Positions 36,256-45,290 of a stretch of DNA of 64,000 nucleotides are shown here, one piece after another (the stretch's first letter is position 1; the number at the start of each line of letters is the position of its first letter). The notes beneath the pieces are model-generated. The model worked only from the letters and a program-made list of their open reading frames with translations, did no database searches and had not been told where the DNA came from. Position numbers and translations under genes: made by a program. This DNA comes from Saprospiraceae bacterium (GTDB taxonomy: Bacteria; Bacteroidota; Bacteroidia; Chitinophagales; Saprospiraceae). The stretch is from contig JAIBCG010000003.1 in the NCBI GenBank assembly GCA_019694295.1, positions 1-64,000 on the forward strand, given 5' to 3'.

Positions 36256-36299
36256 AAATTGTTTTTTAGGCTTTAGCCTGTATATTAGATTAAATTGAA

Positions 36300-37715
36300 A
36301 TGAGCCAGGACGATAATAAGTTCTTGCCTGATGAATCTTTTAGAGACCGGATGGTCACAATAGATGAGGATGGCAACAGAAAATGGATTTATGCTACAAA
36401 ACCCAAAGGTAAATTCTATAATTACCGGACCTACGTAAGCTATCTGTTCTTTGCTATTCTTGTTGTACTCCCATTTATCAAAGTGAGAGGCAATCCGTTG
36501 TTTCTTCTGGATGTTCTCAATACCAGATTTATTATTTTTGGAAAAATTTTCTGGCCTCAGGATTTCTTCATTTTTGGCCTTGGGATGATTGCTTTTATAG
36601 TTATAATCATCCTGTTTACGGCAGCATTTGGTCGTTTGTTTTGTGGTTGGATATGTCCTCAGACTATTTTTATGGAGATGCTCTTCCGCAAAATAGAATA
36701 TGCAATAGAAGGCGACGCACCAAAGCAAAAAAGACTCAATGACGGTCCCTGGACCAATGAAAAGATTTTAAAGAAAACGGCAAAACATGTAATATTCTTT
36801 GCGTTATCTTTTTTCATTTCCAACTTGTTCCTTGCGTATATTATTGGGGTTGATGAGTTAAAGTTAATCATTTTTGACTCAATATCCAACCACATTGGCG
36901 GGTTTACAGCCATACTGGTATTTTCATTTATCTTTTATGGTGTATTCGCTTGGTTTCGCGAGCAGGTATGTACGGTTGTCTGCCCGTATGGACGGCTACA
37001 GGGCGTATTGCTTGATCAAAACTCAATGGTTGTCGCGTATGATTATCAGAGAGGTGAACCACGAGGTAAGGTAAAGGACAAAGATATACTTAACTTGGGT
37101 GACTGTATCGACTGTAACCTATGTGTAAAAGTTTGCCCTACAGGTATCGATATCCGGAATGGTACACAGATGGAATGTGTCGGTTGTACAGCTTGTATCG
37201 ATGCCTGCGATGAAATAATGGAAAAAGTAAACAGGCCACTCGGTCTCATCCGTTATGCTTCTGAGAACGGCATCCTCAATAACGAACCACTGCGATATAC
37301 GCCAAGGATGAAGCTCTATACTTTGCTTTTGATTGCTCTGGTCGCTTTGCTTAGTATCCTGTTGATAACCCGAAAAGACGTAGATGCTACCATCATTCGG
37401 GCTCAGGGTATGTTGTACCAGGAAGTAGGTACTGATAGCCTTTCGAACCTTTATACCATCAAGATGGTGAACAAAACGATTAAAAACCTTAATGTTTCGC
37501 TCAAGTTGGAGGGCATACCAGGTCAGATAAAGATGGCAGGTGACAAGGACATACCAGTGCATAAGGAAGGCCAGGGAAGTGGAAGCTTCTTTATTATCTT
37601 ACCTAAAAATCAAGTAAAGGACAGAAAGACTGAAGTAAATATAGGCATCTACAGCAATGGAGAAAGAATTGATGTACTCTCAACCAACTTTATGGGGCCT
37701 ATACATGTTAACTAA
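36300..37715 (+). CDS. ccoG: CcoG cytochrome c oxidase accessory ferredoxin-like protein
   Basis: A 471-residue membrane iron-sulphur protein of the CcoG (FixG/RdxA) family, thought to reduce copper for oxidase assembly. It has membrane helices in the N-terminal 230 residues, the GRLFCGWICPQT motif, and two [4Fe-4S] motifs: CIDCNLCVKVCP and CVGCTACIDACD. A C-terminal Ig-like periplasmic domain is preceded by one helix near residue 345. It lies 44 bases after ccoP and 12 bases before ccoH. Confidence 0.95.
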   Translation: MSQDDNKFLPDESFRDRMVTIDEDGNRKWIYATKPKGKFYNYRTYVSYLFFAILVVLPFIKVRGNPLFLLDVLNTRFIIFGKIFWPQDFFIFGLGMIAFIVIIILFTAAFGRLFCGWICPQTIFMEMLFRKIEYAIEGDAPKQKRLNDGPWTNEKILKKTAKHVIFFALSFFISNLFLAYIIGVDELKLIIFDSISNHIGGFTAILVFSFIFYGVFAWFREQVCTVVCPYGRLQGVLLDQNSMVVAYDYQRGEPRGKVKDKDILNLGDCIDCNLCVKVCPTGIDIRNGTQMECVGCTACIDACDEIMEKVNRPLGLIRYASENGILNNEPLRYTPRMKLYTLLLIALVALLSILLITRKDVDATIIRAQGMLYQEVGTDSLSNLYTIKMVNKTIKNLNVSLKLEGIPGQIKMAGDKDIPVHKEGQGSGSFFIILPKNQVKDRKTEVNIGIYSNGERIDVLSTNFMGPIHVN

Positions 37716-37727
37716 TAAATACCATTT

Positions 37728-38162
37728 ATGAACTGGGGCAGAAGCATCATTATTGCATTTATCTTGTTTGCATCGTTTATTTTCTATATAGTATATTCCT
37801 CAATGAATACACACTTTGACCTTGTGTCTGAAAATTATTATAAAGAAGAACTCGAATACCAAAAGATCATTGACAGCAAGCAAAATGCTAATAATCTGAA
37901 GGAAAAAATTGCCATAAAGGTTGAAAACAACAATATCAAGCTTATTTTACCTCCAGAACTGCGTTCAAATACTGCCAGTGGCAAGATACATTTTTACAAC
38001 GTCACCGATGCCCGAACTGATCAGCAAATTGACCTGGTAGTAAACGTACAAGGTGAGCAGGATTTTGAACGGAACAAATTCGTCCCAGGCAATTATGTAG
38101 CCAAGATAAGTATTACCAGCTCAGGTACCGATTATTATACTGAGATTCCGGTAAAGATATAG
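37728..38162 (+). CDS. ccoH: FixH/CcoH-like cbb3 assembly protein
   Basis: A 144-residue membrane protein of the FixH family: one N-terminal helix (residues 4-24), then a short periplasmic beta-rich domain with SENYYKEELEYQKIID, the conserved opening of FixH. FixH helps CcoI in copper delivery to the oxidase. It lies 12 bases after ccoG and 4 bases before the TauE/SafE-type gene. Confidence 0.9.
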   Translation: MNWGRSIIIAFILFASFIFYIVYSSMNTHFDLVSENYYKEELEYQKIIDSKQNANNLKEKIAIKVENNNIKLILPPELRSNTASGKIHFYNVTDARTDQQIDLVVNVQGEQDFERNKFVPGNYVAKISITSSGTDYYTEIPVKI

Positions 38163-38166
38163 TGGA

Positions 38167-38877
38167 ATGATTCAAGTAATTGCTCCCGGTATTCTTTTTG
38201 GGTTGATGAGCAATTTTCATTGTATAGGTATGTGTGGCCCGTTTGCACTTTCATTACCTATCCAGAACAAATCTACTCTTTATAAGTGGCTGTCAATACT
38301 TGCTTACCAGTCAGGTCGGATTACTACCTATTCAACATTAGGAGCCATATTTGGTTATTTTGGTAGGACCATTACGATCTCTGGTCTGCAGCAGAGCATA
38401 TCAATCGGTGCCGGTATTCTTATTTTACTTACCATTATTTTGCCAAGGTTGGGTACACAGTTACAACTGATGTTACCTGTCAACAAGATACTTACTCCTT
38501 TACTAGGGTATGTTGGTTATTATTTCAAAAATCAGTCTGTTGGCGGATTTTTTATCATTGGCAATATCAATGGACTTTTCCCTTGCGGAATGGTTTATCT
38601 GGCTATAGCCGCAGCATTTACCACAGGCGATTTTGTATCGAGTACCCTTTTTATGGCAGGCTTCGGTATCGGTACGCTACCTGCGATGTTAACAGTAAGC
38701 ATTATGGGCCAATGGATGAGTCAGCGACTGAGGCATAAATTTAATAAATTAACACCCTATTTTTTTGCAATTGTAGGTGTCATTTTGATATTGAGGGGCC
38801 TTGGTCTGAGTATTCCTTATGTGAGCCCGGCGCTTGATGTGCCGCCCATAGGTGTGCGAGATGCTGAGTGTATGTAG
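38167..38877 (+). CDS. Sulfite exporter TauE/SafE-type (DsbD-like) membrane protein of the cbb3 locus
   Basis: A 236-residue protein with six predicted helices. It belongs to the TauE/SafE or DsbD-like membrane family found after fixH in many Bacteroidota cbb3 loci. Motifs: NFHCIGMCGPFALSLP near the start (two cysteines), and FPCGMVYLA near residue 140. The cysteines fit a copper or thiol-handling role in oxidase assembly rather than sulfite export; that is inference. It is the last gene of the locus. Confidence 0.85.
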   Translation: MIQVIAPGILFGLMSNFHCIGMCGPFALSLPIQNKSTLYKWLSILAYQSGRITTYSTLGAIFGYFGRTITISGLQQSISIGAGILILLTIILPRLGTQLQLMLPVNKILTPLLGYVGYYFKNQSVGGFFIIGNINGLFPCGMVYLAIAAAFTTGDFVSSTLFMAGFGIGTLPAMLTVSIMGQWMSQRLRHKFNKLTPYFFAIVGVILILRGLGLSIPYVSPALDVPPIGVRDAECM

Positions 38878-39012
38878 CAAAAGAGGATACTTTTTGTGAT
38901 AAAAAATTATCTACAAAAATTGATATACAGACTATTATTAAAAATGTGCGCAAAATTTTTACTGATTTTCAATAACTTACAAAAAGATTTTTGAAAAAAT
39001 ATTGCAAAATAG

Positions 39013-39043
39013 TTGTAATTAAAATTTTCTGAATGTACCTTTG
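39013..39043 (+). promoter_or_regulatory. Bacteroidota-type promoter of the rplM operon
   Basis: TTG at 39013-39015, 20 bases, then TACCTTTG at 39036-39043. This is a textbook -33/-7 pair for the phylum, 54 bases before the rplM start. A short TTGCA/TGCAA hairpin follows. Confidence 0.75.
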
Positions 39044-39096
39044 CATCCGCTTTGCAAAAAGATAATAGAGATAATCATTTAAAATAATAGAAAAAA

Positions 39097-39540
39097 GTGA
39101 ATACATTAAGTTACAGAACACGTTCAGTAAAGCCGCAGGATGCAGACATCAAGTGGTACGTTATTGATGCTGAAGGAGAGGTAGTTGGGCGACTATGTTC
39201 AAGAATTGCTTCTGTGTTAAGAGGCAAAAACAAACCTTCCTTCACTCCGCACATGGATACCGGAGATTATGTTATTGTAGTAAATGCCGACAAGGTACGG
39301 TTTACGGGCAATAAGATGCAGCAGAAAGAATACATTAGTTATTCCTTGTATCCTGGGGGCCAGAAAAGAAAAAAAGCTACCCAATTAATGGCTACCAAGC
39401 CGCTTGCCATAGTTGAAAAAGGCGTTAAAGGTATGCTTCCACATAACAAGTTGGGAGATGCTATATTTAAAAAATTATTTGTTTACGCAGGCCCTGAGCA
39501 TCCGCACGCTGCTCAAAAGCCCGAACCTTTTAAATTTTAA
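39097..39540 (+). CDS. rplM: 50S ribosomal protein L13
   Basis: A 147-residue L13, normal length. It starts at GTG (39097). Conserved blocks: [60 protein letters not shown]. It binds 23S rRNA early in large-subunit assembly. It heads rplM-rpsI-rpsB-tsf under a strong promoter. Confidence 0.97.
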   Translation: MNTLSYRTRSVKPQDADIKWYVIDAEGEVVGRLCSRIASVLRGKNKPSFTPHMDTGDYVIVVNADKVRFTGNKMQQKEYISYSLYPGGQKRKKATQLMATKPLAIVEKGVKGMLPHNKLGDAIFKKLFVYAGPEHPHAAQKPEPFKF

Positions 39541-39545
39541 TAATC

Positions 39546-39932
39546 ATGGAAATGATCAATGCAGTAGGAAGACGTAAAGCTTCTGTAGCAAGAGTTTACC
39601 TTTCAAAAGGTGAAGGTAAAGTTACCATCAATGGTAAGGAAGTAAAAGAATATTTTCCACAACTACATATACAGCATGCTGTAACAGACCCATTAGCTGC
39701 AGTAGAAGTAGCCGGAATCTATGATGTAAAAGTTAATGTACAAGGTGGCGGATTTAAAGGCCAGGCCGAAGCAGTAAGAATGGGTATATCAAGATGTCTC
39801 GTAGCCATCAATGAGGAATTCAGAAAACCATTGAAAGAACGCAAGTTCTTGTCAAGAGACAGCCGAGAGGTAGAGCGCAAGAAGTTCGGTAAGCCTAAAG
39901 CAAGAAAGAGCTTCCAGTTCTCTAAACGTTAA
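39546..39932 (+). CDS. rpsI: 30S ribosomal protein S9
   Basis: A 128-residue S9 starting 5 bases after rplM. Conserved features: GRRKASVARV near the N-terminus, VQGGGFKGQAEAVRMGISR in the middle, and the basic C-terminal tail ending SFQFSKR, which contacts the P-site tRNA. Confidence 0.97.
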   Translation: MEMINAVGRRKASVARVYLSKGEGKVTINGKEVKEYFPQLHIQHAVTDPLAAVEVAGIYDVKVNVQGGGFKGQAEAVRMGISRCLVAINEEFRKPLKERKFLSRDSREVERKKFGKPKARKSFQFSKR

Positions 39933-39970
39933 TTTCTATTTTTTAATACAAGATAAAGACATATATCAAT

Positions 39971-40702
39971 ATGAATATTCCATCTAATCAGGAAATGCTC
40001 GACTCAGGCGTTCACTTCGGACACCTAAGAAAGAAATGGAACCCAAAAATGGCGCCTTACATCTTCATGGAGAAGAAAGGTATCCATATTATTGACCTAA
40101 ACAGAACAAGTGACTGTCTTGAGAAAGCTGCTCATGCTGCCAGACAAATAGCTAAAAGTGGCAGAAAAATCATGTTCGTGGCTACCAAAAAGCAGGCTAG
40201 AGACATCGTTACCAAAGCTGCTCAAAGCGTAAATATGCCTTACGTTACAGAAAGATGGCTGGGTGGCATGATGACTAACTTTGCTACCATTAGAAAGTCG
40301 GTAAAGAAAATGCAGAATATAGAAAGAATGCTCAACGACGGCTCTGCTACTAACCTAACCAAGAAGGAAAGACTCACGCTTACCAGAGAAAAGAATAAAA
40401 TGGAAAAGGTACTTGGCGGTATCGTTAACCTTAACAGACTTCCGGCTGCTGTGTTCATCGTTGATATCATGCACGAACATATTGCCCTGACAGAAGCAAA
40501 AAGACTCGGGTTCAAGACCTTGGGTATGGTAGATACCAACTCAGACCCTAACATGGTTGACTTCCCTATACCTGCAAATGATGACGCATCAAAATCTATC
40601 AACCTGATAACTTCTACCATTACGCAAGCCATCAAGGAAGGCCTCGAAGAGAGAAAAGACTCAAAGATGGAAGCAAGAGAAGGTGAAGATGCTGAAGCAT
40701 AA
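39971..40702 (+). CDS. rpsB: 30S ribosomal protein S2
   Basis: A 243-residue S2 with the N-terminal LDSGVHFGHLRKKWNPKM block, WLGGMMTNFATI, the helical hairpin around residues 105-150 and VDTNSDPNMVDFPIPANDDA. The short acidic C-terminal tail is normal. It precedes tsf by 39 bases, the usual order. Confidence 0.97.
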   Translation: MNIPSNQEMLDSGVHFGHLRKKWNPKMAPYIFMEKKGIHIIDLNRTSDCLEKAAHAARQIAKSGRKIMFVATKKQARDIVTKAAQSVNMPYVTERWLGGMMTNFATIRKSVKKMQNIERMLNDGSATNLTKKERLTLTREKNKMEKVLGGIVNLNRLPAAVFIVDIMHEHIALTEAKRLGFKTLGMVDTNSDPNMVDFPIPANDDASKSINLITSTITQAIKEGLEERKDSKMEAREGEDAEA

Positions 40703-40741
40703 TAACATATTTTAATAAACAAAATTATAATTCAAAACAAT

Positions 40742-41593
40742 ATGAGCGAATTAGTAATATCGGCATCAGATGTTAAAAATCTACGAGACCAAACTGGTGC
40801 AGGAATGATGGATTGCAAAAAAGCACTTATAGAAGCAGAAGGCGACTTCGAAAAAGCAGTAGAAGTACTTCGCAAGCAAGGTCAGAAACTTTCTGTAAAG
40901 AGAGCCGACCGCGAAGCAAAAGAAGGTGCTGTCATTGCATTGGTGTCACACAATAAGAATAAAGGAATAGTAGTAAGACTAAGCTGCGAAACAGATTTCG
41001 TTGCTAAGAATGATGGATTTGTAGAGCTCACAAAGCAAATAGCAGAGATTGCCCTTAAGGAAACACCTGCTACTATTGATGATCTGTTGAATTGCTCTTT
41101 TGATGGCAAAATCAGCATCGCAGAAAAAATCAATGAATACCTTGCAGCCATCGGTGAGAAAATCGAACTCGTATCTTACGAATCTATCAGTACCAATGCA
41201 GGCGAAGGACAGGTATTGTCTTATGTACACGCAGGTAACAGAGCAGGTGTCATCGTAGCACTTAACCTCGAAGGACCACAGTACGAAGAAGCCGGAAGAA
41301 ACGTTGCCATGCAAGTAGCAGCAATGAAACCTCTGGCTCTTGATAAAGATGGTGTTGATGCAAGTATTGTAGAAAAGGAAATCGAAATCGGTAAAGAACA
41401 GGCACGTGCGGAAGGAAAACCGGAAGCAATGCTAGAAAAAATAGCACTTGGCAAACTGAACAAATTTTATCAGGAGAATACCCTTAATTCACAAACTTAT
41501 GTGAAGGATGGTAAAATGTCAGTAGCAGAATACCTTCAATCGTTACATAAAGATCTCAAAGTGACAGCGTTTAAACATGTTGCTTTAGGTTAA
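40742..41593 (+). CDS. tsf: Elongation factor Ts
   Basis: A 283-residue EF-Ts, the nucleotide exchange factor for EF-Tu. The UBA-like N-terminus has the signature LRDQTGAGMMDCKKAL, and CETDFVAKND marks the first core domain. A strong intrinsic terminator follows 3 bases after the stop. Confidence 0.97.
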   Translation: MSELVISASDVKNLRDQTGAGMMDCKKALIEAEGDFEKAVEVLRKQGQKLSVKRADREAKEGAVIALVSHNKNKGIVVRLSCETDFVAKNDGFVELTKQIAEIALKETPATIDDLLNCSFDGKISIAEKINEYLAAIGEKIELVSYESISTNAGEGQVLSYVHAGNRAGVIVALNLEGPQYEEAGRNVAMQVAAMKPLALDKDGVDASIVEKEIEIGKEQARAEGKPEAMLEKIALGKLNKFYQENTLNSQTYVKDGKMSVAEYLQSLHKDLKVTAFKHVALG

Positions 41594-41596
41594 TTA

Positions 41597-41630
41597 AAAA
41601 AAGCGAATCAATTTTGATTCGCTTTTTTTT
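41597..41630 (+). terminator. Intrinsic terminator after tsf
   Basis: A 10-bp perfect stem AAGCGAATCA/TGATTCGCTT, loop ATTT, flanked by A and T runs. It ends the ribosomal-protein operon and separates pyrH. Confidence 0.9.
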
Positions 41631-41651
41631 TAATATTTCACTAGCTATAGC

Positions 41652-41659
41652 TTATTTTT
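41652..41659 (+). promoter_or_regulatory. -7 box of pyrH
   Basis: TATTTTTG fits TAnnTTTG, 19 bases before the pyrH ATG and just after the tsf terminator, so pyrH has its own promoter. Confidence 0.5.
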
Positions 41660-41678
41660 GCCACCAATAAACAATGTC

Positions 41679-42392
41679 ATGCCTGTAAAATACAAAAGAG
41701 TCCTTTTGAAGTTAAGCGGAGAATCCCTGATGGGTGAAAAAAATTTCGGTATTGACCAATCAATGCTGGTACATTATGCAGAACAGATTAAGGAACTTGT
41801 GCAGGCAGGTGTACAAGTAGCTGTGGTAATCGGTGGCGGCAATATATTCCGAGGCCTCGATGCTGAAAAATCCGGAATAGAACGCGTAACAGGAGATTAT
41901 ATGGGAATGCTTGCCACAGTTATCAATGGCATGGCCATACAAAGCTCACTTGAGGAGCTGGGTATCTATAGTCGCCTGATTTCGGCCATAGAAATGAAAG
42001 AAATTGCGGAACCATACATCAGACGACGCGCCATCAGGCATCTTGAGAAAAACAGAGTAGTAATTTTTGCAGGCGGTACCGGAAGTCCTTATTTTACAAC
42101 CGACTCTGCTGCAGCACTCAGAGCCAACGAAATAGATGCAGATGTTATACTGAAAGGCACAAGGGTAGATGGTGTTTATACGGCCGACCCGGAGAAAGAT
42201 CCACAAGCAGTAAAATTTGATAAAATTACTTTTACAAATGCTATCAACCTCGGGCTTAAAGTGATGGATATGACTGCCTTTACACTTTGTAAGGAAAATA
42301 ACTTGCCTATAATCGTATTCGATATAAACAAACCGGATAATCTGATGCGTATCATCAATGGCGAATCTATCGGTACACTGGTGGAAGGATAA
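41679..42392 (+). CDS. pyrH: UMP kinase
   Basis: A 237-residue UMP kinase (UMP to UDP). I use the ATG at 41679 ([17 protein letters not shown]); a TTG 21 bases upstream in the same frame overlaps the -7 box. Conserved blocks: [44 protein letters not shown] and the C-terminal GTLVEG. The gene that often follows, frr, is absent here. Confidence 0.96.
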   Translation: MPVKYKRVLLKLSGESLMGEKNFGIDQSMLVHYAEQIKELVQAGVQVAVVIGGGNIFRGLDAEKSGIERVTGDYMGMLATVINGMAIQSSLEELGIYSRLISAIEMKEIAEPYIRRRAIRHLEKNRVVIFAGGTGSPYFTTDSAAALRANEIDADVILKGTRVDGVYTADPEKDPQAVKFDKITFTNAINLGLKVMDMTAFTLCKENNLPIIVFDINKPDNLMRIINGESIGTLVEG

Positions 42393-42409
42393 TTGTTTGT
42401 AAACCGTAG

Positions 42410-42423
42410 GTGACAAAAATCAT
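42410..42423. promoter_or_regulatory. Weak TGAC-N4-ATCA repeat upstream of hmgA
   Basis: GTGAC-AAAA-ATCAT resembles the cbb3 operators. Its centre is 58.5 bases from the end of a cATTTTTG box (42468-42475). Spacing differs from the ccoI/ccoS pair, so it may be chance. Confidence 0.3.
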
Positions 42424-42497
42424 AATTGTGTAAAATCTAAGTCATAAGGAAAGAACCGGATTATCAGCATTTTTGCCTGAATCAAAAATCCGCAACT

Positions 42498-43685
42498 ATG
42501 CCTTTATACAGACAGGTGGGAACCATTCCACCCAAGAGACACACCGTATTCCGACAAAATAACGGACAACTTTATCATGAAGAACTTGTAGGGACAGAAG
42601 GTTTTTCAGGTATTTCTTCACTTGTTTATCACTTATACCCACCTACTTTGGTCAAAGCTAAAGGCGAACCCTATTCTGTTAAGCCTGAAATAGCTGTCGA
42701 AGATAACCTGCAGGCAAGGAGTTTTGTAGGTTTTCAGCTTCAACCTGAGCATGACTATTTGACTAGTCGTAAAGTACTATTCGTAAATGACGATATGCAC
42801 ATAGGGCTGGCAGCACCTACTAAAGGACTTACAGACGAATATTTTAAAAATGCTGATGCTGACGAATTGTTATTTATCCACGAAGGTTCGGGAGTATTGA
42901 AGACAATGTATGGCAGTTTGCGGTTTGAATACGGTGATTATTTAGTAATACCACGAGGTACTGTTTATCAAATATTGTTTGACTCCGAAACGAACAGGCT
43001 TTTGTTTATTGAGTCTTTTAGCCCGATAGAAACCCCGACAAGGTACAGAAATCAGTACGGACAGTTTGTTGAGAATTCGCCATTTTGTGAGCGAGACCTC
43101 AAATTGCCTACCGATCTTGAAACGCATGATGAAGTTGGTGACTTTCATATAAAAATTAAGAAAAGAGGCCTTATTTATCCATATACGTATGAGACTCACC
43201 CATTTGACGTGGTAGGTTATGACGGTTGTTGCTACCCGTATGCTATGTCAATATTCAACTTTGAGCCAATAACCGGTAGAATTCACATGCCGCCACCTGT
43301 TCATCAGCATTTTCAGGGAAACAATTTTGTGGTCTGTTCTTTCCTACCGAGAATGTACGATTATCATCCGGATTCTATACCTACATCTTACCACCATAGT
43401 AACATAGACAGTGATGAGTTGCTCTACTATGTTGACGGTGATTTTATGAGTAGAAACAATATTTCGAAGGGGCAGATAACGCTACATCCACAGGGATTGC
43501 CACACGGGCCGCACCCGGGTGCCATAGAGCGAAGTATTGGCAAGAAGCAGACGAATGAAGTAGCGGTTATGATAGATCCGTTCAGACCGGTGAAGATAAC
43601 GACCGAAGCCAGAAAACTCGAACTTGAGGACTATTACCAGTCTTGGATAGTTAAGCCACTCGAGAGTAAAATGACATCTGTTTAA
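42498..43685 (+). CDS. hmgA: Homogentisate 1,2-dioxygenase
   Basis: A 395-residue ring-cleaving dioxygenase opening homogentisate to maleylacetoacetate in tyrosine breakdown. Cupin-type features of the Bacteroidota form are visible: EGSGVLKTMYGSLRFEYGDY with VIPRGT, then PPPVHQHFQG, SYHHSNIDSDELLYYVDG and LHPQGLPHGPHPGAIE, which hold the iron-binding His/Glu set. It precedes 4-hydroxyphenylpyruvate dioxygenase by 19 bases, which makes the pathway assignment firm. No fumarylacetoacetase is in the window. Confidence 0.93.
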   Translation: MPLYRQVGTIPPKRHTVFRQNNGQLYHEELVGTEGFSGISSLVYHLYPPTLVKAKGEPYSVKPEIAVEDNLQARSFVGFQLQPEHDYLTSRKVLFVNDDMHIGLAAPTKGLTDEYFKNADADELLFIHEGSGVLKTMYGSLRFEYGDYLVIPRGTVYQILFDSETNRLLFIESFSPIETPTRYRNQYGQFVENSPFCERDLKLPTDLETHDEVGDFHIKIKKRGLIYPYTYETHPFDVVGYDGCCYPYAMSIFNFEPITGRIHMPPPVHQHFQGNNFVVCSFLPRMYDYHPDSIPTSYHHSNIDSDELLYYVDGDFMSRNNISKGQITLHPQGLPHGPHPGAIERSIGKKQTNEVAVMIDPFRPVKITTEARKLELEDYYQSWIVKPLESKMTSV

Positions 43686-43704
43686 CCAATCATTCAAAAT
43701 CATT

Positions 43705-44856
43705 ATGGACAATCTTACAACTTTAAAAAACTATTCCTACTCAGGAGAAAAAATTTTTGAAAAGGCACAGGACTTTTTGCCTATCAATGGTACCGATTAT
43801 GTTGAATTTTATGTAGGCAATGCCAAGCAGTCTGCTCATTATTACAAAACTGCATTCGGATTTCAGGAGCTTGCATATTGTGGACTTGAGACCGGTGTAC
43901 GCGACCGTACATCGTATGTATTGCAGCAGGGCAAAATACTTATAATACTCACCACACCACTTGTAGAGGAAAGCGATGTTGCCAGACACATAGCCAAACA
44001 CGGAGATGGTATTAGGGTAATTGCACTATGGGTGGATGATGCCTATGATGCGTTTGAAAAAACTGTGCTACGTGGTGCCAAACCATTTCTACAGCCCGAA
44101 ACCCTTGAAGATGAAAATGGCACAGTCAGGCGTTCGGGCATTCACACATACGGTGATACTGTACATATTTTTATTGAAAGGAAAGATTATAATGGCATTT
44201 TTCTACCTGGCTTCGAGAAGTGGGAAACAGAGTACAGACCTTCTCCAATGGGGCTTAAATATATAGACCACATGGTTGGGAATGTAGAGCTTGGTAAAAT
44301 GAATGAATGGTCAGACTTTTATCAGAATGTTATGGGTTTTGCCAACCTTATTACATTCGATGATAAAGATATTTCGACTGAATATACCGCCCTTATGAGT
44401 AAGGTCATGACAAACGGTAATGGGTATATTAAGTTTCCGTTAAATGAACCTGCCAAGGGAAAGAAAAAATCACAAATTGAGGAATTTCTTGATTTTTACA
44501 ATGGCCCTGGCTGTCAACATCTCGCCGTAGCAACCGATGACATAGTGTACACTGTATCAGAAATGCGCAAAAAGGGTGTCGAATTCCTTTATGTACCTGG
44601 TACATATTATGACAGCGTCAAAGAAAGAGTCGGTATCATTGAAGAAGACCTGGAAATATTGAAGAAGTGGGGTATCATGGTGGATAGAGATGAAGATGGT
44701 TATTTGTTGCAAATATTCACAAAGCCAGTTGAAGACAGACCAACCTTATTTTTTGAAATTATACAGAGAAAAGGAGCAAAATCATTTGGTAAAGGTAATT
44801 TCAAAGCCCTATTCGAGTCTATCGAAGCAGAGCAGGCCCGAAGAGGAACACTCTAA
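43705..44856 (+). CDS. hppD: 4-hydroxyphenylpyruvate dioxygenase
   Basis: A 383-residue Fe(II) dioxygenase turning 4-hydroxyphenylpyruvate into homogentisate. Two vicinal-oxygen-chelate halves: YVEFYVGNAKQSAHYYKTAF (about 27-46) and DHMVGNVEL (first iron His near 191). The second His is in CQHLAVATDDI (near 272) and the Glu in LFFEIIQRKG (near 352). Length is normal. It is the second gene of the tyrosine-degradation pair and is followed by a terminator. Confidence 0.95.
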   Translation: MDNLTTLKNYSYSGEKIFEKAQDFLPINGTDYVEFYVGNAKQSAHYYKTAFGFQELAYCGLETGVRDRTSYVLQQGKILIILTTPLVEESDVARHIAKHGDGIRVIALWVDDAYDAFEKTVLRGAKPFLQPETLEDENGTVRRSGIHTYGDTVHIFIERKDYNGIFLPGFEKWETEYRPSPMGLKYIDHMVGNVELGKMNEWSDFYQNVMGFANLITFDDKDISTEYTALMSKVMTNGNGYIKFPLNEPAKGKKKSQIEEFLDFYNGPGCQHLAVATDDIVYTVSEMRKKGVEFLYVPGTYYDSVKERVGIIEEDLEILKKWGIMVDRDEDGYLLQIFTKPVEDRPTLFFEIIQRKGAKSFGKGNFKALFESIEAEQARRGTL

Positions 44857-44896
44857 TTTATTTTTCAAAAAAAACACAGTGCAATTATTTTTAAAG

Positions 44897-44929
44897 GCAG
44901 GGAAGAATATTTTTCCCTGCTTTCTTTTT
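44897..44929 (+). terminator. Intrinsic terminator after hppD
   Basis: Stem GCAGGGAA/TTCCCTGC (8 bp), 8-base loop, then a T-rich run. It lies 41 bases past the hppD stop and ends the hmgA-hppD transcript. Confidence 0.85.
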
Positions 44930-45177
44930 ATCTAATACCTTATGTAGATTCCCTGATATTTTTACTAAGCCTTACCGACATTCTTATACAGATTTACCAA
45001 GTTAATATTCATAAAATATCCGGCAAAATCATACACCGGTATATTGGCAATTTTTTAAAATATATTGCTGAAATATATAAAAATTGATGATCGCAATATA
45101 TTGACAATGAATGAGGTATATAATATAGCTGAAAATATTCAGAAATTTTTATTGAATAATCCTGAAATCAGAGAAAA
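44930..45177. other. AT-rich gap between hppD and the M28 gene
   Basis: About 250 AT-rich bases with no credible gene. A 30-codon frame at 45107-45199 is present but has no supporting feature. Short CAATATATTG-like repeats occur. Confidence 0.5.
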
Positions 45178-45290
45178 TTGGTATCATTTTTTCTTATAAT
45201 ATGTTGTTCTTGCGAAGTTAATAACTCGATATAAAATCCTTAGAGTAAGACCTGATCGCTGGGGGGTTGATGAGGTTCTTACTCTTTTTT
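45178..45290 (+). ncRNA. Candidate small RNA with promoter and terminator
   Basis: A possible promoter, TTG (45178-45180), 19 bases, TATGTTG (45200-45206), is followed about 35 bases later by a hairpin. Its arms are AGAGTAAGA (45242-45250) and TCTTACTCT (45277-45285), extended by CCT/AGG, with a loop containing six G, and then a T run overlapping the end of the minus-strand M28 gene. An unattached plus-strand terminator suggests an RNA of about 80 bases. The hairpin could instead serve the M28 gene, though its minus-strand T-run is weak. Confidence 0.3.

Noticed and set aside
39040-39060. Hairpin after the rplM promoter as an L13 autoregulatory leader
   Set aside because: Only a 5-bp stem; similar TTTGCA starts are common after this promoter type.
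45107-45199. 30-codon frame in the hppD-M28 gap
   Set aside because: No start context, no similarity and high AT; likely chance.
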